From assembly GCA_009103225.1 (NCBI GenBank), contig RHPI01000560.1, positions 529,015 through 593,014 on the forward strand: a stretch of 64,000 nt of DNA, written 5' to 3'. The notes beneath the pieces are model-generated. The model did no database searches and was not told where the DNA came from. It saw only the letters and a list, made by a program, of their open reading frames with translations. How positions within the stretch are numbered: position 1 is the first letter of the stretch; the number at the start of each line of letters is the position of its first letter. The position numbers and the translations under genes are program-made. Below, in pieces: positions 27,762-37,449 of this stretch. The DNA is from Chlorokybus atmophyticus. Lineage: Eukaryota; Streptophyta; Chlorokybophyceae; Chlorokybales; Chlorokybaceae.

Positions 27762-28280
27762 ATGGATCACGCTGAAACCCCGGGTGGGCCACTTCTGCCT
27801 GAACACCTTGCAAACCATTTTGCAGGCCAGGGCGGTCGGGAGGTCATGAAAGCCAGCATGGCCGCCGGCATCATTGCTGGGTTGGGCGCTGCTGCAGCAG
27901 TGCCTTCAATACTGTTGACATCTGCTGGACTTATTGGCACCACTGCAGGTGCACACCGTTGCTACACACTCTGCAACGTGCCACATCAACAATGGCATTG
28001 TTGGACACAACGGCGAAATATCATGCCTTGGCATAAAACGCCATCAGCCGCTGCATCACAAGCTCGCACTCTGCAATGTGCAGGTGGCGTAGCGATTGCA
28101 GGTCTCAAAGGCGCAGCAGCAACGACCGCTGCTTTGGCTTGGCTCGGTGGCGGGTCTGTGGCTGCGGGCGGTGGTGGCATGGCTGCGGGGCTGGCAGTGC
28201 TGTCTGCAGTGGCTTTACCGGTGGGTGCGGCAGTCGCTGTGGGATGCGTTGCATGTGTAGAGATGATGCTCACAAAGTAG
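27762..28280 (+). CDS. ISG12/IFI6-like glycine/alanine-rich membrane protein, copy A
   Basis: Two exons, 27762-27948 and 28084-28280, joined in phase give 127 residues. The frame stays open through the 135 bp intron, so a 172-residue unspliced form is also possible. Hydrophobic segments MAAGIIAGLGAAAAVPSIL and then AALAWLGGGSVAAGGGGM with AGLAVLSAVALPVGAAVAV match the glycine-zipper membrane pattern of the interferon-stimulated ISG12/IFI6 (6-16) family, which in animals locates to mitochondria, ER or nuclear envelope. Family assignment rests on this pattern only. The start is uncertain because a good acceptor (TTTTGCAG, about 27826) lies inside the exon, as in the other copies, so an upstream exon may exist. 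Copies B (28468) and C (62125, inverted) share intron position and phase. Confidence 0.6.
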   Translation: MDHAETPGGPLLPEHLANHFAGQGGREVMKASMAAGIIAGLGAAAAVPSILLTSAGLIGTTAGAHRCYTLCNVPHQQWHCWTQRRNIMPWHKTPSAAASQARTLQCAGGVAIAGLKGAAATTAALAWLGGGSVAAGGGGMAAGLAVLSAVALPVGAAVAVGCVACVEMMLTK

Positions 28281-28467
28281 ACCGCCGTATGGCTAGCAAA
28301 GTACGCAGTGAGTCTGTGCAACGTAGGAACTGCTGTGTTGCGAACATGCATCCCTAGAGATGCTGTGGCTTGATACTGTGAGTGTTTTCCATGGTACACG
28401 CCCCAGGTGGGCCACTCCGGCCTGAACACCTTGCAACACCCACCTTACGAGCCATTCTCTGCAGGCA

Positions 28468-28850
28468 ATGGCAATCTGGAGCTTCGTGAAAGCCAGCATG
28501 GCCGCCGGCATTGCTGGAGTGGGCGCTGCTGCAGCAGTGCCTTCATTACTGTTGACATCTTCTGGACTTAATGGCACGACTGCAGGTGCGCAATGTTGCT
28601 GCACACTCTGTACTGTGCATTGCTGGTCAACGGCTTATTGTTATCACGCCGTGCATCCTAAGCTCAAACAACACTGCACTGTGCAGGTGGCGTGGCCATA
28701 GCTAGCCTCAAAGGTGCAGCAGCAACGACCGCTACTTTGGCAGGGCTGGGGGGCGGTCCTGTGGCTGCGGGCGGTGGTGGCATGGCTGCAGGGCTGGCAG
28801 TGCTGTCTGCAGTGGCTTCGCCGGTGATGCGGCAGTTGCTGTTGGAGTAG
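28468..28850 (+). pseudogene. ISG12/IFI6-like copy B, C-terminus frameshifted
   Basis: Exons 28468-28585 and 28687-28850 encode 93 residues with the same VKASMAAGIAGVGAAAAVP start and LGGGPVAAGGGGM core as copy A. Compared with copies A and C, one base is missing after the Pro-Val codons near 28826, so the last hydrophobic stretch (AAVAVG in the others) is replaced by a short tail and stop. It may be a pseudogene or a shortened variant. It lies 190 bp downstream of copy A in the same direction, a tandem duplication. Confidence 0.55.
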
Positions 28851-29640
28851 CAGCTGCATCTCATGCTGAGAGATGATGCTAAGGTAGTGCGTGGGAGCAA
28901 CTCTTGAGTGTCAGTGTGCGGCTAGACGACATACGCAGCGGGGCTGCTCACTATGCTCACCCATTAAACTGTACGAACTTTCACAAGGAGTAAGCTCAGT
29001 AGTTGCCATCACGCAAAAGCATGTGGACATTAGCACACGCAGTACACAACCTGCCAGTGACCTGCATGTTCTATGAAGCTTTTCGGCCTGCACCCTCTTG
29101 AACTAGTTTATGTTAGAGGAGCTAGGTTTACAGAGATGCTGTGGCTCAATACTCAGTCTTGCCCTGTGCATGTGTACAGAAAATGCATGTGATGTGTGCC
29201 ACACGTGTACTCTGTGTATGTGTGACACATAGAGTGCATGCATACACGTGCACTGTTTTCTCTCGCATGCTCATACATCAAAAACCAGACGACTAGCCTT
29301 TCCTGCACCAGTCTTGTGACGTATGGGTTCTATGCTACTAGATACAATTACAATGCTCCTCACTGCGACATGGTCATTCCAGTGACTGACCCCGCAGTGC
29401 ATCATGGGCAGAGCTGCATGCGCTATAGGCTTGATAGCCCTAACGTAGCTATCCGAAAGCTTTGAGTTAAGTTGAAATATTTGGCAAATGATTCAACTGG
29501 TCTGTTCCCACGGACAAAGCAAGTACTAGTGCAGGCGCTGTGCTGGCGCCAATTCAATTCAAGGGAGGGCCTGGCAAATTGGACCAGGAGCTGAATTTTG
29601 ACTCCCCCCCCCCGCGCTTCCTCCTTTAAGCCACAGTTGG
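28851..29640. other. 3' flank of the ISG12-like tandem pair, no gene
   Basis: The TG/CA-rich stretch at about 29160-29275 matches the complement of about 61490-61580 and marks the far edge of the block shared with the inverted copy. The rest shows no coding signal. Confidence 0.5.
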
Positions 29641-29654
29641 GCTGCGCTCCACAT

Positions 29655-30715
29655 AAGTTAGCACAATTCTGGCCGTCGGCGGCGTGCGCACTGAGAGTTG
29701 TGGCTCACTCCGGAAGGTCGGCTGGGCACGCTCGGACAAGGGTGTAAGTGTCACTATCATCAACTTGTGAAAGACTCTGTCTGTGTTGTGGATTGGTGCA
29801 TAACTCAACACTGGCATGTGTGTAGAGTGCGTCAGCATGCCATGCATGTATGCCGAGCATGTAGGGTTAGCACACACCCTGACCCCATGAGAAGACTCCG
29901 GTGCGAGACGTGACATGGGGAGCAACAGCGAGTTGCCCGTGTGCAGCTTGGTGGTGATACACAGATCCGTCAGGCCAATGCGTACTGCTGATATACATTG
30001 CATTGCGCCTAACATGTGGTGTTGTGACATGACGACTTGGTTGCTGGACTGTTTGGCTACGGTGGGGACGGCGAGTGGCGGGCGGGGAGTCGTCTGCGTC
30101 ATGCATGTTGTTGTTGCGGTGCTGGTGGATTGTGACTGACGAATCCGTTGGCTGCCTATTCGGCCGCTGCTTTGTGACAGGTTCAGGAGATTCCCATGCA
30201 TGCGGGGTGGGTGTAGGAAAAAAAACTGAGAGAAGTGATAGCGAAGTGCACGCGGTTTGGTGGCATGAGCATCACCATGTGAGGACTATGTGTTTGAACG
30301 CATGGTATGCGCTGCTGTTGGTCATTATTGTTGATGAAGATGGGGTCCAAGGTTCGAGAAGGCTTGAAGTTGGTTTCCCGTTATCCTGTACCATAACTAT
30401 GCAGTCATGCACGCTCGCGTGCATGCACATGCGTAGCCACACGCGCATGCATGCACCCGTACGCGCACACACAGACAAGTACTACTGTCTGTGCATAGCA
30501 TGGACAGACACGCGCACTCGGGGACAGGCACTAACACGTGCACGTGCCCGCACTTCTGCGCGTACGCCACCACCACTATCCTCCTCCTCCTCCTCGTCGT
30601 TGTCATTGGTACTATGATCAGGTCCATGTTGCATGACTGGCAGTCAACACCTTCATATCGTTGCAGCTCCTGCGACGCGTCCGTATCTGAGAGGAGTAGT
30701 CCAAGCCTGAAGCTT
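29655..30715 (+). pseudogene. Second broken copy of the pseudouridine synthase (parts of exons 3 and 4)
   Basis: About 29661-29745 matches the centre and end of exon 3 of the intact gene, including the GTAAGTGT donor, but lacks the bases for the catalytic Arg-Thr-Asp triplet. About 30631-30700 matches the start of exon 4 (GTCCAT...CACCTTCATATC...TTTGAGAGGAG) with several changes. The 880 bp between them corresponds to the intron. The same block is followed at 31250 by a copy of the gene's downstream flank, so the whole gene neighbourhood was duplicated and then eroded. Confidence 0.7.
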
Positions 30716-31249
30716 GGGATCACTCCTTTTCAAACCCAACCCCACCACCGACACCCAACCATCCGCAGCGACACTGCGCAATGCAGGGCTGACAGTGCTG
30801 ACAGTCGCCCTGCATGCGTGTGCCAGAGGGAGGCAGGGCAGGGCAGAGGGGCCCCGCCACAGGTTTGCGAGTCGCAGCGACTGCGGCCGAAGAGAAGAGA
30901 AAGGAAGAGCGGAGGGAGAGAGAGGCGGAGGAGGGAGAGGAGCAGGAGGGGGAGGGAGAGAGAGAGGGAGACAGAGGGGAAGGAGGAAGGGAGAGGGAGG
31001 GGAAGCCCGCACATACAATGCATGGAGAGTCAACCGTCAATGGCCGACGGCAACACATATAATCAACACACAGTTGTTGATGCAATCCTTAACAAAGGAA
31101 TATGCAATGATTGTCACGTCAAAGTGTTTATGATGCCACCTCAGCAATGCAGCCGCCAATACGAAATGTTTTACATACGCGGGGTAAAGCACTGTGCCAC
31201 TTCAACAAGTTGGCCTGTTGAGCTCTCCTCGCAAGTAATATTGGTCCGA
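30716..31249. other. GA-rich low-complexity spacer, no gene
   Basis: From about 30830 to 31010 the plus strand is strongly purine-rich (GAG/AGG runs) and opens several frames of Arg/Glu/Gly that are not credible proteins. Nothing else recognised. Confidence 0.5.
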
Positions 31250-31986
31250 TGTCTTCAGGTCCTTCCACATGACGAGCCCACTCAAGCATGTCCAGCGCGT
31301 GCACCGCTGAGACAAGTGCAAGCGGTGAACCCTAATACGCGAGAAAGCCCGGATCCTCTCGCGCGAAAACGCCACACGTGTTAAACCCGGGTACCCGCGA
31401 ATGCCCGAGGCGACAGCGTGATCAACCACCTGCATGGCGACCTCCACGGACGCTGGACAGCTGGGCATGTGTGATGCTTGAGGGCATCCACATGGGCTTG
31501 CAAGCCCGTTCTCTTGGGCTGACAGAGAGAGTCGACAGACTTGAAAAAGGAGGGGTGGGCGTGGGGAAGCGCAAGTGCGGGGCCTCCATATCTTGACTTA
31601 CCTTGTGCATCAAGAATGTGTAGTGCTTAAAGTTTATGGTGCCGTTAGCTATGGCTTTCATAACTTCCTCTTCAAAATCCTGCACCACAACATGAACAAT
31701 GTGCAATCCCCCCNNNNNNNNNNNNNNNNNNNNNNNNNNNNNNNNNNNNNNNNNNNNNNNNNNNNNNNNNNNNNNNNNNNNNNNNNNNNNNNNNNNNNNN
31801 NNNNNNNNNNNNNNNNNNNNNNNNNNNNNNNNNNNNNNNNNNNNNNNNNNNNNNNNNNNNNNNNNNNNNNNNNNNNNNNNNNNNNNNNNNNNNNNNNNNN
31901 NNNNNNNNNNNNNNNNNNNNNNNNNNNNNNNNNNNNNNNNNNNNNNNNNNNNNNNNNNNNNNNNNNNNNNNNNNNNNNNNNNNNNN

Positions 31987-32055
<69 letters not shown>

Positions 32056-32530
32056 ATCACCAAGGTGTTAGCGGTGATGTAGGTAGTGAGTTAGCTGATG
32101 CAATGGTTATGTCCGGTGGTCAAGTATGTATTGAGAGCTGCCTGCTGCCCTGCCCATGCATGATACGCATGGGCCATTCCACTGCGCATTATCTGTACAT
32201 ACACAGCCGATGTTTGTGTGCGTCTCTTGTCTATTACAGGCAAAGAGAGAAAGGGTTAGAGAGTAAGCTGCAGTGCCGCACGAACCTGCACCGCAGCAAG
32301 GTGCGGTGGCGCCTCCATTAGCGGCGCGACCCTACTTCCCCTCCCTTCCGCCTTGCGCTCTGCTGTCTTCGGGCAGGCCGTCGCCGTCGTCAGCAACGCC
32401 GCCACTCCAGTACGAGCCGCAGGACCACGACAACGACTTGACCACCACCACCGCTGCCGCCGCCGCCGCCCCTGACAATGCCATGCAGTGCCTGCGCCTG
32501 AGCCTGTACAGAGCATGCTGTCGGTGCTGA
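31250..32530. repeat. Dispersed duplicated block, copy 2
   Basis: Counterpart of 19578-20620. Landmarks are GTCCAGCGCGTGCACC (about 31290), GCATGGCG...CGCTGGACAG (31432-31458), GGCTTGCAAGC (about 31495), a purine repeat, then an N gap (31714-31986) and a TG microsatellite (31987-32054) where copy 1 has GA/CT arrays, and finally GTAAGCTGC with CTGCACCGCAGC near 32262-32300. At its end, arms GAGCATGCTGTC (32511-32522) and GACAGCATGCTC (32538-32549) form a 12-base hairpin. Confidence 0.6.
31987..32054. repeat. (TG)n microsatellite abutting an assembly gap
   Basis: 68 bases of TG directly after the N run 31714-31986; the repeat probably caused the gap and may continue into it. Confidence 0.9.
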
Positions 32531-32704
32531 TTCATTTGACAGCATGCTCTTCAAGCTCATAACGACCAACCGCATGCTGTGTGCCCACGTCACGTGACCC
32601 CCACGCATGCGGCGGGCCTTTTGCAACTATACCAACGGCTCAGCCAGCGGCGGCGGCGGCGGCGGTGTTGGCGGCGTCAGGCGCGGTGTCAGCGGCATTA
32701 GCTG

Positions 32705-35700
32705 ATGTCGCATCCAGAGTGTTTAAGAATGCCTATGCTCCTCATTCATGCCGGCGTCCTGGTGCTTCTCCTCTGCTCCATCACTCGCGTCACAGCAGCA
32801 GCGGTGGCGGCGGCGGTGCCAGCGGCCGGAGCGGACCAGGAGCTGTTTGCGTGGGGACGCAATGCTGAAGGACAGGTTGGCAAATTGCTGTTTTTGACGT
32901 AGTCAAGTTTCAACGTCATCATACTCGGCGATCAGTTGAGAAAGTTCGAGCTTTTGAATGGAACAGAGCATGAATCATTTATTCAAGTTTACGGTTTGCT
33001 TCCACTTTGAGCACAAAGCGCGTGTGTCGGCATGCTCTGCAACAGCCACCATTGTCAGCACTCCCGCTGCATTGGTGCTATCGATCAGATCACGGTCATC
33101 GACATTCATGCATGGGCTTACAGCTGATGGACCTGTTGCGTGCAAGCACAACATGCACACACGCACCCACATTATAGACGGAAAGGGGTCACTGATGATG
33201 CACCCAGAGTTACTTGTAACATGCAGTGCATACAGACTTGCGGTATAGCGTTACATATTGAGTGTCCTTTCCATGAATCAACACCACTACAGCTGACAGT
33301 AACCCTTTTTCCAATAAGCACAGCATTTGACAATGAACACAGTGCAATTTGTCCATGCAATTCATCTACCACCTGTCTAAGCAGCTCAGTGTAACACAAC
33401 TCTTCATCACCTTACTATCCCGTAGACAACAATTTGACCAACTCACTTTCTTCTGTGCCCTTTGTTGCTTCACAGCTAGGTGTCTCCGACCGCGTGGACC
33501 GTTTCCTCCCCGTGCCCGCCTCGGCCCTCCGCGGGCACCGCGCGAGGGCGGTTGCGTTGGGTGCCGCGCACGCTGTGGCCGTCCTCGACAACGGCGGCAG
33601 CAACAACAACGCCGGTGGTGGGCGAGCGTGGAGCGCGGGGGCTGATGATGCGGGGCAGCTCGGGAACGAGGGGAGGAGCGGCGATGGAGGTGCGCTTGCA
33701 CCGGTTGAGGGTATAGAGGGAATTGTGGCAGTTGCTGCGGGGGAAAAGCACTCTGTTGGATTGTCCGCCGATGGAGAGGTATGCTGGGACAGTGCGTGTG
33801 TGAACCATGAGAGTGAGTGTGAGTGTGAGTGTGAGTGTGAGTGTGAGTGTGAGTGTGAGTGTGAGTGTGAGTGTGAGTGTGAGTGTGAGTGTGAGTGTGA
33901 GTGTGAGTGTGAGTGTGAGTGTGAGTGTGAATGTGAGTTTGATTGTGCGCATGCAAATGTCTCATACTCTCACACACAAACAGATGTGTGTGCATGCGCA
34001 TGCATGCATGTGTGTGCGGAGCGGGGGTATGAAACAGCAAGAGCGTGAGCAAATGTACCTGCGAGCAAGCAAGCATGCGAGCAAGCATGCATGCGTGCGA
34101 CTGACCTGGGGTGCACATGCAGGTGTATGTGTGGGGTGGAAACGCGCAGGGGCAGCTTGCGCTGGACCCGGCGAGCACCGCAATGCTGTCAACGCCACAC
34201 AGGCTGCGTATCACAGCCGCAACGTCCAAAGTGATTGGTATGCAACGCGTATCAGGCCTGGAAGCAACAACAGCACGGTCGCCGACTGGCTGACTCATCA
34301 CAGGTGTATGTGCGGGAGCAAACCACTCGCTAGTGTGGACTCAGGAAGGAGAGCTCTTTGCGTGGGGCGCCAACTACAACGGGCAGCTTGGAGTTGGGGA
34401 CAAGAAAGCCCACTATGAGATCATGCGCGTGGCCGATGCTGACCCCGTGCGACAGGTACTAACTGGTGGAATGGACCTGTGCACAAGAGCCACTACATGT
34501 AATCACTCTGACTAACACAGGCTGCATGCGGAGGCCAACACTCCCTTGCCCTCACTACCAATGGCAAAGTGTATGCTTGGGGGCGCAACCAAGCTGGCCA
34601 GCTGGGCTTGCAATCCATGATCAACTCCCAGGTCAATATATGTACACACGCACACAAATGCACACTAACACACATGTGCACACACAGGCACATATGTGTA
34701 CATGAATGTTTATGCACATGCATGCCTGTCCACACACATACACTTACCATCATGGTGTATGTATATGTATGCTCACGTACGTAAGCAAACATCCGATCAG
34801 GATCGGTTGTTGCCGGAGTTGGTGCCACGCTTTACGCCCGCAGCAGTGCGGCGTCTGGGTGCGGGCCAGTCGTTCTCGCTGGCGTTCTGCGAGGACGGCG
34901 CGCTGTGGGCGTTCGGGGACAACAGCGAGGGGCGGCTCGGCACGGAGGGGCCGGATACTAGAACGAGTGCGACACCCATGCAGGTGGCAATGGGAGGCGT
35001 GGCTGTGAAGGATTTTGCGTGTGGGCGGCAGCATGTTGTCGCGCTCGGGGCTGATGGGAAGGTAACAATGCCCTGTGCCCCTACCAACGCAGATGCGTTT
35101 GGTGTCAAATGCGGTTAAAGTGGGAACTCCCCTGCTAGATATACGCGTGGGGCGCCAACAACGTGGGCCAGTTGGGCGTCGGGGACACTCTGCCCAGGAT
35201 GAAGCCGACACGAATCCGCTCTTTTGACTCCAGCCACGTACACAATACCCTACACACTCTCCACTTAAGCTCATGGTACACCTACATTAACCTTACCTCT
35301 CCTCAGGTGGACTTTGTGAGTGCGGGGGAGGACTCCTCCCTGGCAGTCATGTCAACTGGCGCTCTCTATAGTTGGGGTGGAGCAGCGGCCGCCAGCATTG
35401 CCGTCACTGGCGTCGAGGCCAGTAGCAACAACAGGGGCGGGCGCAGCAAACCAACTCTGGCATTGCCACCACAGGATCGTAGCCCCATACTAGCAATCGC
35501 AGCAGGAGGGTATGCGCACGCGTATGGCGGACACAGCTTGGCGATCACTGCAGAGGGATCGCTATATGCTTGGGTGAGGCCTTTGGCAGTAACAATCTTG
35601 TCTCTTCGTAAGATTTTCTGATTGATGTGGTTAGCAAACCACAAGTTCATCCGCAACAACACAGGGATGGAATGCGCACGGGCAGCTTGGTGTTGCCCCT

Positions 35701-37361
35701 GTGGAGGACAGCGATGGAATACGAGCGACCCCGAAGAAGCTGCGCTTAAATGGCGTAAGGACAATCGCATATGCTTGTAGTTTCAATCGTAGCAAACAAA
35801 AATGTTGCACAGCTCACAGAGCATACCTGTTTTTGTCCCAGGCCAAACTGGGAAGGGTAGCAGCAGGACAGTCGGCAACAGCAATTTTGACAGAAACTGG
35901 CGAGGTGTACACGTTCGGAGCAAACGAGTTTGGTGTCCTTGGGAGAGGGGATTTCCGACCACAAGATCTTGGCAAGGGCCCAAAGGACGTCCAAGTTGAC
36001 GGGTACCAAGTCATTGAGATGTGTGTTGGCTACGGACACATGCTGGCACTCACGTCAGAGGGCAGGGTAAGCTACATGTGGAAGGATGTGTGCATGTTTA
36101 ACCCCTCGACACAAGCTGGCCATCATGAGTGACAGATGTGGACACAACAATTGTGTCGAAGCTGACCACAAACTGGGATGGCAGGTGTACTCTTGGGGAC
36201 GCAACTTTTATGGGCAACTCGGACACGGTGACCACAGGTAAAGAGCTTGTTGGCGCTGCTTGTCTTTGTTGTGCACTTTGAAAAGAGATGGCACCTTTGA
36301 CAAAGGCCGTAAGTGCAGCCAGCGAGAGTAAGCTAAATCCTGCCACAACAACACCGAAACGCATGCATCTTATGAGTTCCCAACAGCACAACTTACTCAG
36401 GGACCGAGCTGCACCGGCACTGGTGGCCTACCTGACAGAGGAGCGCATTGCGACAATCGCAGCGGGACAATACCATTCGATTGCCATAACTCGAGACGGC
36501 AGAGCTTTCACATGGGGTTACAACCGCGACTACGAACTCGGCCTAGGTCAGACTCACTCTTTGCAGTCGACTTGCTGCATGCACGTTACTGCAGAGTGTC
36601 AACCAACCAACCTGCGAATGCGCACAGGTGACAATATGGACAGAGTTTTGCCTCAGGCAGTGCCTGGGTTGGAAGGCAAAAAGCTAGTTGCAGCTGCGGC
36701 TGGCGGATACCACTCCTTGGTTGTTACCGATGACGGGAGCATGTTCGGGTTTGGCCTGAACAACTACGGGCAGGTGAGAGAGCGACTAGTAGGCACAACC
36801 CACATATTCAAGCAAAGTAAGAGTTCACTACTCACAAGGAAGTCATGAACATGTGCGCAGGTTGGAGGTCCATACGAAAAGTCCTTTGTGAAAACACCAT
36901 CATCAGTGCCAGTAGCTACCGACAGCCAACATGGGCGATTGGCAAGCAGGCATTACAAGGTGTGTCACATGTGTGCATGAGCAACTGCGCATCAGGCTGA
37001 CCTGCTTTTGTGTCATAAAGGTTAAGGCAGTGTCCGCTGGCACATGGCACTCGCTCGCTGTCTGCGAAGATGGAGAGCTATTCGCTTGGGGTCGCTGTGA
37101 CTCCGGCCAGCTCGGGTTGATCGCTTGCACAGGAGACAACGTGCAAGCCCATGTTGAAGTACCCACACGGGTAAGCAGCTTACTTTCTGACAAAGCACTA
37201 TACTTCACAGCACGAGGGCTGCATTGGGAAGCCAACTTCACCCAATTCACGCGCAGGTGGAAGAACTGCAAGCACACAAAGTGTTGATGGCAGCAGCTGG
37301 TGCTGCGCATTCCCTTGCTGTAGTGGATGGACAGTTAAGACTTCAACAGCAAACTCATTAA
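32705..37361 (+). CDS. Secreted or membrane-lumen RCC1-repeat protein (about 14 repeats)
   Basis: Sixteen exons: 32705-32875, 33476-33778, 34123-34237, 34304-34455, 34521-34631, 34801-35061, 35139-35237, 35307-35573, ~35665-35754, 35842-36066, 36185-36237, 36401-36546, ~36628-36773, 36861-36959, 37021-37170, 37257-37361, all in phase, about 830 residues. Fourteen copies of the RCC1 strand motif can be counted (for example [39 protein letters not shown]), each followed by AAG-x-HSLAV-type strands. RCC1 repeats fold seven to a propeller, so two propellers are expected. A hydrophobic leader ([19 protein letters not shown], from about 32732) looks like a signal peptide, which is unusual for RCC1 proteins that mostly act in nucleus or cytosol. 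No kinase, HECT or FYVE domain is attached. Binding partner unknown. Converges on ELL with 88 bp between stop codons. Confidence 0.85.
33811..33930 (+). repeat. (GTGAGT)n minisatellite inside an RCC1-gene intron
   Basis: About 20 tandem copies of the hexamer GTGAGT lie 32 bases after the donor (GTATGC at 33779) of the intron that ends at 34122. The hexamer equals the consensus 5' splice donor, on the sense strand of the gene. Reading frames through it are Ser-Val or Glu-Cys repeats and not coding. Confidence 0.9.
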
Positions 37362-37449
37362 CTCGCAGTGGCGCAGGAGCGCTAGGTCAATGTACAGTGT
37401 ACAGTGTACAGTCACATTGTAACGATTGCTACAGCAGGCAACCATTGAA

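Noticed and set aside
28084-28280. ISG12-like gene as a recent transfer from an animal
   Set aside because: The motif is short and low in complexity, introns are present, and composition gives no clear sign of transfer; it cannot be judged without a tree.
30714-31133. Arg/Glu/Gly-rich protein in a purine-rich tract
   Set aside because: Low-complexity GA/GGA DNA opens all frames; no start context or conserved segment.
33811-33930. CRISPR-like array
   Set aside because: It is a pure hexamer repeat with no spacers, inside a eukaryotic intron.
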